Assembly: GCA_022385805.1 (NCBI GenBank)
Contig: MU277705.1
Coordinates: 62,001-126,000, forward strand
Reading direction: 5' to 3'
Source of the DNA: Pilatotrama ljubarskyi
Taxonomy: Eukaryota; Basidiomycota; Agaricomycetes; Polyporales; Polyporaceae
DNA length: 64,000 bases
Shown: positions 26,469 through 36,770 of the stretch, in pieces
How the letters are laid out: every line of letters starts with the position of its first letter
Numbering within the stretch: position 1 is the stretch's first letter
Made by a program: the position numbers and the translations under genes
The notes under the pieces: model-generated
Told to the model about the DNA's origin: nothing
Databases searched by the model: none
Seen by the model: the letters and a program-made list of their open reading frames with translations, nothing else

Positions 26469-28464
26469 TCAATCGACATCCTCCAACCCGCCAAACCCAC
26501 CGCCGCCTCCAAATCCGCCGCCGAACATCTGCCCGAACGCACCCCCGAACAGGCCCCCGCCCTGCGCGCCAGGACCTCCCCCGCCCCCTCCTCCGCCTCC
26601 TCCGGCTCCAGTTCCGGGTGGTGGGGGAATTTGGCCCGTGTAGAAGTGGAAGAGCGGTGCCGGGGCGGGGGCGGCAGGTTCGAGCGGCGGGGGAGGCGTT
26701 TCGGGCCTGCTCCCGGGCTCGTCGTCTTCGTCTGCTACCGTGGGGGGCGCGTACGTGGTGGCACCGGGTGTTGTCGAGGTGGACGCTGCGGGAGGGGGTG
26801 TCCCTGTCGACGATGAGGACGCGGGGGTGGAGGAAGAAGACGAAGCGGCGAGCCCGCTCGCCGCTTCCGCAGCCGCGCGGCGCTTCTGCTCGGTCTTGGC
26901 GAGCGCGACCTTGCGGCGCTGCACCTTGACGAACGCGGAGAGGGCGTCGACGGCGTCGACGAGGTACTGCTTGCTCGGCTTGTCCGCAAGGCGGCCAATT
27001 AGGTCCTCCACGACGTCGCTCGCGCGCAGGAACGGCATCATCTGCACGACCTCGCGGTACACCTTTAGGAGGACGACCGCGCCGGCCTTAATCGTCACCG
27101 CCGTGTCCGTCCAGCCCTCGAAGCGCTGCTTCAGCCGCGGGCGGAACTCGTCCCGCAGATCCTCCATGTCCGGGTCGGACGGGTCGAGGTCGAGGTACCC
27201 GAGCGGGTCCGCGTCCTCGGTGCCGTCCATGGCGGGGACGATCGGCAGGCCCATGACCATGGCCGCGATCGCCATCGGGTGCGGCGCCTGCAGCCCGGGG
27301 GTGGAGACCGCGTCGACCCAGCGCTCGACGCGGTCCTGCCGGCCGGGCGCGGCGGTGCGCAGCTTGACGATCTGCTCGATCTCCGCGCGGTTCTCGGGCG
27401 CGTCGAGCTGCGAGAACGGCCCGTGGAGCGCGGCGTGCACGCAGCGTGCGGTGTCGAGCAGCTCGCGCTCGAGGAGGGCGAGCGCACGCACGTGGTGCGC
27501 AGGATTCGTGGCCATGCACCCGACGGCAACTTGCAGGATGGGCACGTCCCGCGGGCGGATCAGGTGCGCGTGCGTGCGGAGGAGCGCGGCGATCGCGTCC
27601 GTGTTGTTCTCGCGCGCGTAGATGTCGAGCGCGGCGGCGAACATGTCGGGGCACGACGTCGCCATCTCGTCGAGGAAGCGGAGCAGCGCGGCCTCGGTCG
27701 CGCCCGGGTCGGGCGATTCGTGCAGGAGCGCGGTGTAGAGCGCGAGCGAGGGCGCGACGTGGAAGACGGCGGTCATGGCGGCGAGGACGTGCCGCCGGAA
27801 GAGCGGGAGCTCGGCGAGGATGCGCGGGGACCAGTGCTTGGCGCGCACGGGCGTCCCCATGACGGTGACCTTGGGGAGCCAGTCGGCGTGCGAGATGGGG
27901 CCGTCGAGCGCGCTGTCGTCGTCCGTGTACGCGTCCTCGTCTTCGTCGATGTCGGACTCGCTCTCGATCGCGAACGGGTCCGCTTTGTAGTCTGGATCGG
28001 TGTCGTGCACACCTGTCGCTGCAGCGTAAGCGGCCCGCTTAGAACAACGGAGGGTTCGCGGGACTTACAGTTTCTACCTCCGTAGAGGATCCTCTGAAGG
28101 GCGTTCCAGCCCATGAGGTCCTCGATATCGTCGAGCATCTCGGGGATCTTCTTGGTCTGGCGCGGGCTGCCGAAGGCGAGGAGGCTGAGGAAGAGGTCGC
28201 GCCAGATGAACTGGAGAACCTCTTCGATGTTGTGGGCGCCGCTGAGTTCCCACGATTTGACGACCTTGCCGGATCTTGCCTTGAGGGTTATCGGGACGAA
28301 CATGCTCGAGAACGCACATCGGCAGCTGCAGATAGTGGTCAGAGCGTGACCCTTGCGGGGAGTATTGAGATGGCGAAAAGCAATGTCGCTGTGCGGGTAC
28401 TGACGCAGCGCATACACCGAAGAGTGGGGTTCGAGCGGTCGCCCGCGCAAATCGGACACAGCAT
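26469..28464 (-). CDS. Unknown helical protein with Gly-rich tail (615 aa)
   Basis: Exons in order of translation: 28418-28464, 28069-28325 and 26469-28012, phase-consistent. The N-terminus MLCPICAGDRSNPTLRCRC has four or five closely spaced Cys that might bind a metal, though it is not a standard MYND or RING pattern. A helical body follows (VVKSWELSGAHNIEEVLQF, IWRDLFLSLLAFGSPRQ), then an acidic stretch (DIDEDEDAYTDDDS), then more helices with ARM/HEAT-like texture. The last 120 residues are Ser/Pro/Thr-rich and finish in poly-glycine (LFGGAFGQMFGGGFGGGGGF). I do not recognise a family with known function. The GC content at third positions is high, as in neighbouring genes, which supports it being a real gene. 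Confidence 0.72.
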
Positions 28465-29110
28465 CCGAAGACTGTCGATTATTCCAATTCGATCGGGGCC
28501 CGATGTGCCGTTAAGGTCACACTCCTGGGTGACCACCTGGCGGCCGCCCCGGCCAAGCCGCTGAGCGGTAACCCCGGCGAGTGCTCTCCGCGCACGGAGG
28601 TACGCTCGCTGCACGGAGGTCTCATGCAACTCGGAGGTGGCGCTCGCTATGGGGCAGCTTCAGCCGGCCAAGATGCGAGCGCGCGAAAACTACTCGTCGG
28701 TATAACAATATGTGAGGCTTCATAAGTACTTCGCGCGATGCACGCGACCCCGTGCGAGGGTCATGCAGCGAAATTCGAGGCTCGCGGAGCCGCATCTGTC
28801 GCGCGAGCCCGGAGCTCCGGCAGTTAGCAAGTATGTCCCCGCAGCTCGCCTCTGAATTGTTCATTCTTTTTCACTGCAGCACATATATGCGAACCCATGA
28901 ACAAGGCCACGGAATAGCGCAGTTCGTGCGCCCCATCTCTACCGCTCGCGTCGTGCTCCAGCCAGACAGCACGACGGGAGCCAGGGCACAGTCACACTCG
29001 CGACTTGTTTTGGGACGTTGTGACAGCAGACGCCCGTGATGCGCCAATCGAGTTGGGACAATCGAGTGTAACCTCCCCGCAGCCTCCATGTGCAGACATA
29101 ATATGGTTAC
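28465..29110. other. Intergenic stretch, possible extra 3' exon
   Basis: On the minus strand a frame at 28871-29020 (SRECDCALAPVVLSG) could be joined to the next gene upstream, because that gene's terminal GAG is followed by a perfect donor gtgagt at 29102-29110. I cannot prove the splice. Confidence 0.35.
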
Positions 29111-29601
29111 TCACCTCGCGCGCCCGTGTGCAATCTGATCTAGGACGTTGACGACAAAGAGCAGACATCGATGTGCGAGCATGAAGTCGACGTGATGCTC
29201 GTAGACTATGCTCCAGATGTCGTTGAGCCAGGTGATGACGCTCTCGACCGTCTGCTCGACGAGCTCGGTGCGGCGAGAGCGCTCCTTGACGAACGAGCGT
29301 TTTGAGTCGCGGTGGAGTTCGTCGAGCAGGGCGTTCACTTCTCGCTGCTTGGACTTGAGGTCGAGGACGGGGATGCGGGCGTGGCGGCGCTGCATCTTGG
29401 CGGCGGACGCGAGGACGCGCCTGGCCTTGGACTTGGGGACATGGTCGAGCAGGGGGATAAGCTGCTTTTCGACGATTGCGTGTTGTACATCTAGCGGAAG
29501 CGATTCGTAGATGGCTGCGAATCTGGTCCGAGTGAGCATTGGGGATGCTGGTGAGAGGGGCGAGGAGAGACGCACCGTGCGCTGGAAGGTCCTCCGCTCA
29601 T
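29111..29601 (-). CDS. Conserved basidiomycete unknown protein (145 aa or longer)
   Basis: Exons 29576-29601 and 29111-29522 give MSGGPSSARFAAIYESLPL and onward. The body is helical and basic: PLLDHVPKSKARRVLASA, KSKQREVNALLDELHRD, RSFVKERSRRTELVEQT, SVITWLNDIWSIVYEHH, LAHRCLLFVVNVLDQIA. It resembles small conserved hypothetical proteins of Agaricomycetes as I remember them. The annotated stop (TGA at 29111) overlaps a perfect splice donor gtgagt, so the true protein may continue in a further exon downstream. It is transcribed away from RFC1 with 314 bp between the two starts, so they may share a promoter region. Confidence 0.68.
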
Positions 29602-29915
29602 CGCGTCGCTGTTCTGTGGTTTTATGTGTCGTGAGCGTCGATTCCTGGAGGTAGCTGTTCCGGAGAGAAGCGTGCGCGAGGAGGGAGAGGGTGCTGCTGT
29701 GGCTGAGGGTGGCGGCAGGAGCAGAGCGGAGATGTCACGCTGAGTCACGTTCGCGTTTGGTGTGACGTTGCGCGGCGCGTCGCGCGTGGCTGAGCACGCG
29801 TCTGAGTCTCTCGATCTCCTCTCCAGTCTCCTCCTCCGCCACCGTCCGCTCAGGCTTACCCTCCTCTCTCTTCTCCTCCGCTCCTAGTCCCATCAACTCA
29901 CCGACACAAGTGAAT
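29602..29915. promoter_or_regulatory. Divergent promoter region between unknown gene and RFC1
   Basis: 314 bp separate two opposite start codons. The RFC1 side is strongly pyrimidine-rich (29815-29885, repeated ctcctc/ctctctt), a common fungal core-promoter feature. No clear TATA box. Confidence 0.5.
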
Positions 29916-32900
29916 ATGCCCCCCGCAAAGACGAAAACACCAGCGAAATCCTACGGCAAGGACATCCGCGGCTTCTTTGGCGGCGGAGGTGCGCAGACGG
30001 CTGCAGGGAGCTCGCGGACCCCTTCTCAGTCTGCCACCGTGCGTTCTCATTGCCACTATAACACATACGCGGATAGGCTGACAGTCCTACAGCGACCCGC
30101 CAACGGAACGGCCAAGACGAAGACGGAGATCGTCATCAGTGAGTGACCATGCCGAGCTCGCGGCGGCCTCGCTCATGACCCAACGCGCAGGCGATAGCGA
30201 GGGCGAAGCAGACAAGTATGTTCGCATACCTCGAACGTTACTTATCCCGACCTCTGACGCTCTTTGCCAGGCAACCGAAGAAGAATTCAACAGTCCCCAC
30301 GTACGTCGCTTGCTCGTCTTGTCCGCCGCGTCCCGTCTCCCCATCCCATGGCCGCGCCCTGCGTTCTCTCGCGTTAGCCACCCCATCACGCTTTCTATTT
30401 CGTGCAGTTGTGAATGCCTGTATGACTAACTAACGACCTGCTCGATGAACAGGAAACCTGCCCCGGCGAAAGCCGCTCCAACGGTAAGCTCAGACTGCCA
30501 GACCGGCGCCTGTACCTGCCGCCTCACTCCTCCCTCCCACAGCAGAAGCTCAAGAGCGAAGAGGTCATGGAGATCGACGACTCCGACTCCGACCAGCCCG
30601 TGCGCGCACAACCCGCCAAGCGCAAGAAAGCCGCGGTAGTCGAGTCCAGCGACGAAGAGGAAGCCGCCAAGTCCCCGCCTAAGAAGAAGCAGGCGACCGC
30701 GATCGCCTCGTCATCAAAGCCTCGAGCGAGCACGTCTGCTAGCAAGCCCAAGCCGGAACCGGCAGCGAAAGAGTCGAAGAACGCGAAGGAGAGCACGCCC
30801 CGCAAGGTCCCTGTGCCCAGGAAGGTGGCCACGGCTCGGAAGAAGGCAAGGGACGACGACTTCATTGTGTCCTCCGACGAGGACGAGGAAGACGACGACT
30901 TCGAGATGGACGAGGACGAGGAGGAGGTCGTAAAGAAGGGCACGGGCAAGAGCAAGGCGAAGGCGCCTGCGAAGAAGAGTCCCGCGAAGCCGCCCCCCGC
31001 GAAGCCTGCGCCCAAGTCGAAACCGGAGAAATCAGAAAAGGCGGCCAAGGCAGAGGAGAAGAAGCCCGCCAAGGCGGAGGAGAAGAAGGCGGCGCCCACG
31101 GAGGACAAGGCGGAGAGCCAGCCTGCCAAGAAACCAAAGTACGCTCTATTCGTGGTGCGCTATTTACTGGGTATGGCTAACGTCGTGGTGCAGCTGGTAC
31201 GCGATGAAGGCGGCGCGCGCGGGACCTTCGAACCCCGGCTCAAAGGAGATCCCTTTGCCGAAGGATCCCAACTGCCTCGCGGGCCTCAGCTTCGTCTTCA
31301 CGGGCGAGCTGAGCAGCCTCTCGCGAGACGAAGCCGTCGAGCTCGCGAAACGTTACGGCGGGTGCGTCCCTCTCTTCCACCTTCCCTTCTCGCACTCACG
31401 CACGCCCGCACGCCCGACCCTTACAGCCGCGTCGTCGGCCAGCCCTCCTCGCGCACGTCGTACGTCGTCGTCGGGTCCGACGCGGGGCCAAGCAAGCTGA
31501 AGGCGATCGAGAAGAACAAGCTGAAGACGCTCGACGAGGACGGCTTCCTGCAGCTGATCGCGACGCGCGTCGTCGACGAGGGCTCGCTCGACGACAAGAC
31601 GCGCAAGAAGATGGAGAAGGAGCGCGAGGCGATCCGCGAGAGCGCGAAGGAGATGGAGCGCCGCGAGAAGGTCGCGGCCAAGGAGGCTAGCGGGCATGTG
31701 TGAGTGCCGTGTTCCTCGTCGAGTAGGGTTGGTTGTGCGTGTATGAGAGTGCTGATGGTTGTGTAGGGCGAAGCCGGCTGCGGTCAATCAGCTGTGGACC
31801 GCTCGGTATGCGCCGCAGACCCTGAAGGAGATCTGCGGGAACAAGGGCCAGGTCGAGAAGCTGCAAGACTGGCTGAACAGCTGGTCCGTCCCCTCCGTCT
31901 ATACTCTTTCCCGTTGTCTCATTTATCTCCGCAGGTCGTCGAGCCTGAAGTCGGGGTTCAAGAAACCGGGCAAGTATGGGATGAACATCTTCCGCGCAGT
32001 GCTCATCACCGGACCGCCTGGGATCGGGAAGACGACTAGTGCGCACTTGTGCGCGAAGCTCGCGGGGTTCACGCCTATCGAGCTGAACGCGAGCGACGCG
32101 AGGAGCAAGAAGCTCGTCGAGGTGTGTCTGCGCGGAATGTTTATACGGGGACGAAGTGGGCCTGATGCGTAAGGTGGGGTGGACAGAATAGCACAAATAT
32201 CATGAACGCGTCCTTGGATGGCTGGATGCACGGCGGACACGTGAGTGCTCGCATTCTGTCGGTCACAAGGAGGATGGTGAACGGATGGACTTTGTTCAGA
32301 AAACGAACGCGGCAGGGGTGACGATCACTGACAAGTCGTGTTTGATCATGGACGAGGTCGACGGTATGTCCGCGGGTGACCGAGGTGGCGTCGGTGCGCT
32401 CTGCGCTCTGATCAAGAAGACCAAGGTACGCTGACGTTGTTGTGTCGTACGAGTTTCTAGGAGCGTTGACGAGGATGTATGATGCGTAGATACCTATCAT
32501 TTGCATTGCGAACGACCGGGGGGCGCAGAAGCTGAAGCCGCTAGCCAACGTCACATACAACCTCACTTTCAAGCGGTGGGCTCCCTGCTTCATATGTCAT
32601 AGGGACTTTGCTCACAATTTGTTAGCCCCGAGCCGGCTGCTATTCGCTCGAGGATACTCAGTATCGCGTTCAAGTAGGTTCTCTTTCCTCAACGCGCAGC
32701 GACAAGTGCTGACCATGGAGTGTTGCCTTGCAGAGAGAAGATGAAGATTCCGGCGAACGTCATAGACCAGCTCGTCCAAAGCTCACAGTCCGACATCCGG
32801 CAAGTCCTCAACATGCTCTCCACTTGGAAGCTCTCGAGCAGCACGATGGACTTCGACGAGGGCAAAGCGCTGTACGTTCCCGTCCTTCCCGTCTGCTTGA

Positions 32901-34289
32901 TCTGCGTGCGCTCCGTGTTTAAATAGTTTTATCGTGCCCAGCGCAAAGATGAACGAGAAGTACTCGGTGATGACGCCGTTCGGGGTGATCAACAGAATGC
33001 TCGGGCCGCAGATGTTTTCGCCGACGTCGCGCGAGAGCCTGGGCGACAAGATCGAGCTGTACTTCCACGATCCGTCTTTTGTGCCCTTGTTCATGCAGGT
33101 GCGCCCCGCTCGTCCCCGCTCCATGCAGATCCCTTGCCAATCGCAGGTCTTCATGTAGGAGAACTACTTGAAGACGCAGCCCTCGCGGCTACGGAACTTG
33201 GACGGGCCCGAGAAGACGCTGAAGCACCTTGACCTGATGTACAAAGCGGCGGAGTCATTATCTGACGGGGACGTCGTCGACAGTCTCATTCATGGGTGCG
33301 TCGTGTTCGCGATGGAGGCATGGACGCAGGACTGAAGACGACTCTTACTCAGCCCGAACCAGTACTGGTCACTAATGCCACTGCATGCCGTTCTCTCTAC
33401 TGTCCGTCCAGCGTCCTTCCTATACGGAATGGGCGCAGGGTACGGTGGACCGAACGCAATGAGCTTCCCTCAGTATGCGATTCCCATCGATCCTCTCATC
33501 CGTCCTTGACGTGCTGACCGTTCGTTATAGATGGCTCGGGCAGAACTCGAAGCAGAACAAGCTGAGCCGACAATTGACAGACGTGCAGGCGCGGATGCGC
33601 CTTAAAGTCTCGGGCGACAAGTCCGAGATTAGGCAGTCGTACATCCCCGCGCTCTTCCCGCACGTTGTGCAGCCGCTCATGGAGCAAGGCGTGGTATGTT
33701 CTCACTCTGCGCTCACATTCGGCGTGGGTGAGATTGCTGATGATGCTGGGTGGCAGAGCGCGGTGGACGACGTGATCGAGGTCATGGACGAGTACTTCCT
33801 CACGCGAGAAGACTGGGACACGATCGTCGAGCTCGGCGTTGGCGATCGTGCAGATGCGATCGTGACCAAGAAGATTTCGACGGCGACGAAGACGTCGTTC
33901 ACGAAGAAGTACGTGCTTTATAAGCGGTCGGCGGTATCTCGCGTCCTGAACGATCGTCAATTGTAGGTACAACTCGCGCGACCACCCTATCGCGTTCCAC
34001 AAAGCCGAGCTGCTCGGCAAGGTGCCGAAGAAGCTCGCTGCCGCAGGCCCAGCTCCGGACCTCGAGGAGGCCTTTGACGTGAGTTCTCCTGGTCTCCAGA
34101 ACAGCGAAGTACACGTGCTGACGGATTCGGCAGGTGGAAGACGAGATTGTCGAGGAGGCCGAAGAGGAAGAGAAAGAGGATGTCGATGACGCGCCCGAGA
34201 ATGACAGCCTCATCAAGGCGGCGAAGCAGAAGGGCAAGGGCAAAGCTGCTTCTGGCACTGCGAAGGGTAGGGGAGCGAAGAAGAGCTAG
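29916..34289 (+). CDS. rfc1: Replication factor C subunit 1, large clamp-loader subunit (1014 aa)
   Basis: Loads PCNA onto primer-template DNA in replication and repair, as the large subunit of the five-part RFC complex in the nucleus. I resolve 22 exons with all phases consistent. The N-terminus has DIRGFFGG, like the DIRKFFG of human RFC1. A long Lys/Asp/Glu-rich disordered part follows, then a BRCT domain at about residues 300-375 (LAGLSFVFTGELSSLSRDEA, SYVVVGSDAGPSK). The AAA+ domain carries Walker A GPPGIGKT (496-503), the ELNASDARS region and Walker B LIMDEVDGM (565-573). Sensor region CIANDRGAQKLKPL, then SDIRQVLNMLS, and the collar domain (LYFHDPSFVPLFMQENY, PNQYWSLMPLHAVLS, YIPALFPHVVQPL) follow. 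The basic tail KGRGAKKS resembles other RFC1 tails. The length fits the family (yeast 861, human about 1150). The start is the first ATG before the DIRxFF motif. Confidence 0.96.
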
Positions 34290-34814
34290 ACTCGGGTTAT
34301 CTTACGTACAGCTGCTTGTATCGCAGTTCTTCTTGTATACCAAACAGTTTCTTTGAGTGGACATGCGTCCAGCTCAGTATATGGTAGCACTACTAGGTTG
34401 GGCCGTCAACGGATTCGCGATTGCGTTCCGGAAGCACTCTCGCCCGTCACCGTGTCTGATCCGCAAGGGATTCTCCTATATTCAAGCGAGTTCAATAACA
34501 TCGAACTGGGCATTATACACAATGGGACAGTGTTCATTTTTCAGACGCAATAGCTACTGTACACGTTGGACAGACACGGTAGTAGGGAACGGGGCGGCGA
34601 TCTCCTCAACAGAACAAGGCAGAGCTCGTAGTCACATATGGCGAGGGGTTTGGCTCAGGAGAGGGTAGCAGGAAAACTTGAGACTAGAGGGGGACCTTTA
34701 GCGAGGGTTTGCAGACATGAGGGGCCAGAACTCGTTTCCTCGAATTTTGTTCCTCGACGTCCGCCAAGGCTACTTGATTCGAACCGAGACTAGCATACCG
34801 ATCCGCTTAGGACC
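34290..34814. other. Convergent intergenic region
   Basis: 525 nt between the 3' ends of RFC1 and the repeat-protein gene. Presumably it holds both transcript ends; I see no conserved element. Confidence 0.45.
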
Positions 34815-36645
34815 TCAGGCGCGGCTGCGGGATCCGGAGCCGTGGCGGCGAGCCTCCAAGCCCTGAGAGACGGTCAGTTGAAAATGAAGACCGGGATCAA
34901 TGAGTAAACATACGCTGCGGCGGCTGTTCGGGCTCTCGTTGCGTCCGCGGGAGTTGGAACCATGACGGCGAGCGTCGAGCTGTCAGGGCAGGTCAGTACG
35001 ACGTCGATAGAGATTCTTACTGAGAACATACATCGCGGCGTGCGTGGCTATTGCCTCGACCGCGGGAGTTGGAACCGTGGCGGCGAGCTTGAAGGTCCCT
35101 GGTGATGCGAGAGCGGCTTCCGCTTCGGCCGCGGGAGCCAGAGTCGTGACGACGAGCTTCCAACTAGGCATATCGAGTCAATACTCCCGTATGCTGGGAG
35201 ACATTCCATGAAACATACATCGCGACGACCACGAGAGCCGCTGCGTCCCCGAGAACCGGAGCCGTGGCGGCGAGCTTGGAGCTATTGGCACTTCGTTAGC
35301 AAGGCTAGTCCTGAAGCCAGTTGTTGCCGATGCACGGAAGAACTCACATCGTGACGAGTCCTACTCTCGCCACGGCTTCGGGAGCCAGAGCCGTGGCGGC
35401 GCGCCCCCAGGGTGTTTCCGGACCGACTGCCGCTACGTCCGCGAGAGCCGCTGCCGTGGCGGCGTGTCTGCAGCTAAATTGTACATCAGTGGCAGTCGTC
35501 TACCTCGGTTCCGAATGAATGTGTACATACCCCAGAGGCCCTCCGGCTCCCACTGCGGCCGCGTGAGCCAGAACCATGACGACGGGTCTCCAGTGCCCTG
35601 GTAGAGCGGCTTGCGCTACGGCCACGAGAACCGGATCCATGGCGGCGAGCCTCGAGCGACCTAGTGCTACCAGAGCGACTACCGCTGCGCCCCCGAGAAC
35701 CTGAGCCATGGCGGCGCGCTTCCAGGGACCTCACGTTGGCGGAACGACTCCCGCTACGCCCGCGAGAGCCCGATCCGTGGCGGCGAGCTTCGATGGCCCT
35801 GACATTCGCGGAGCGATTGCCACTCCGTCCGCGCGAGCCTGAGTCGTGGCGACGCGCTTCGAGCCCTCTGACGGTGGCAGACCGACTTCCGCTTCGACCA
35901 CGCGAACCAGAACCATGGCGGCGAGCCTCAAGCGACCTGACGTTGGCAGAGCGGCTACCGCTGCGCCCACGAGAGCCTGAGCCGTGGCGCCGAGCTTCGA
36001 GGGACCTGACATTGGCAGAACGACTCCCGCTCCGGCCTCGAGAACCGGAGCCGTGGCGACGGACTTCAAGGCCTCTCACAGTAGCAGAGCGACTGCCACT
36101 GCGGCCGCGAGAACCTGATCCGTGACGGCGAGCCTCGATTGCCCTCACATTTGCAGAGCGACTACCGCTGCGGCCACGGGAGCCCGAGCCGTGGCGGCGA
36201 GCTTCAATGGCCCTCACGTTGGCTGAACGACTGCCGCTGCGGCCGCGAGAGCCTGAGCCATGACGGCGAGCCTCCAGTGTCTGTGGGAGCCGACTCAGCT
36301 GTTCGTACTTTGCACCCCAATAATGATATGGTTTTACCTCACGGCGGCCCCTGCTGTCGCCACCGCGTCCACGGCTTCCAGAATTACCGTGGCGTGGGTC
36401 ACGGGCGAGAACGCGCACAGAGCTCCGACCCCGAACCGCAAAGTCAACCCCAGTGGCGGTGATTCCTTTGTCGAAGAGGGCATCCGTGCCGGAGACAATG
36501 TCAGAATCAGGAAGCTGATAGGTTGTAGTTTAGAGACTATACTGAGTTACGGAAGCATTTAACCAACACTCACAGGAATGGCAGAGACCGCAGAGGAGAG
36601 AACGGCGGTGATGACGAAGACGACGAAGTTCTTCTTGAACTGCAT
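34815..36645 (-). CDS. Secreted Arg/Gly/Ser tandem-repeat protein, candidate kexin-processed peptide precursor (477 aa)
   Basis: Unknown protein. Exons in order of translation: 36574-36645, 36338-36514, 35531-36280, 35348-35473, 35219-35281, 35032-35163, 34914-34979, 34815-34862. All are multiples of three, so every intron is phase 0. Residues 1-22 form a signal peptide (MQFKKNFVVFVITAVLSSAVSA). An acidic pro-region follows (LPDSDIVSGTDALFDKG). From residue 84 come 18 modules built on ARRHGSGSRGRSGSRS with a short linker ending in [LI]-[EQD]-A. The first 11 are near-perfect 23-residue units in one exon; the last seven are degenerate and separated by introns, several just before the ARR motif. 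Each module has Arg-Arg at a fixed place, suiting Kex2 cleavage into about 18 basic peptides (inference). The protein has no Cys in the repeats and almost no aromatic residues. An uncleaved secreted RGG/RS-like polymer is the alternative. Confidence 0.85.
34820..36279 (-). repeat. Coding tandem repeat, 69-bp unit, 18 copies
   Basis: The period is 69 nt in the main block (about 35,590-36,279) and is broken by introns further toward 34,820. Copies differ mostly at third codon positions (for example CGTCATGG against CGCCACGG for Arg-His-Gly), so the protein repeat is better conserved than the DNA. Confidence 0.93.
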
Positions 36646-36762
36646 GGTGAGTTGGACGGTGAGGGAGCTGAAGGCTTTTGAGAGCTGAAGTGGGTTTGTT
36701 TCTGGGACTGGGAGCAAGCTCGATGAGGCTGGCGAGGAAATGAGGAGCCGACTTGTAGGTCG

Positions 36763-36770
36763 CTTTTATA
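36763..36770 (-). promoter_or_regulatory. TATA box of the repeat-protein gene
   Basis: TATAAAAG on the minus strand, 118 nt upstream of the start codon at 36645. Clear TATA boxes are uncommon in this window and usually mark inducible or strongly expressed fungal genes. Confidence 0.6.

Noticed and set aside
27088..27654. Arg/Ala/His-rich frame opposite and alongside the 615-aa gene
   Set aside because: Alternate-frame shadow caused by high third-position GC; no splice or motif support.
34820..36279. Regular 69-bp direct repeats, CRISPR-like at first sight
   Set aside because: The repeats are contiguous coding units with no unique spacers, inside a spliced eukaryotic gene with a signal peptide.
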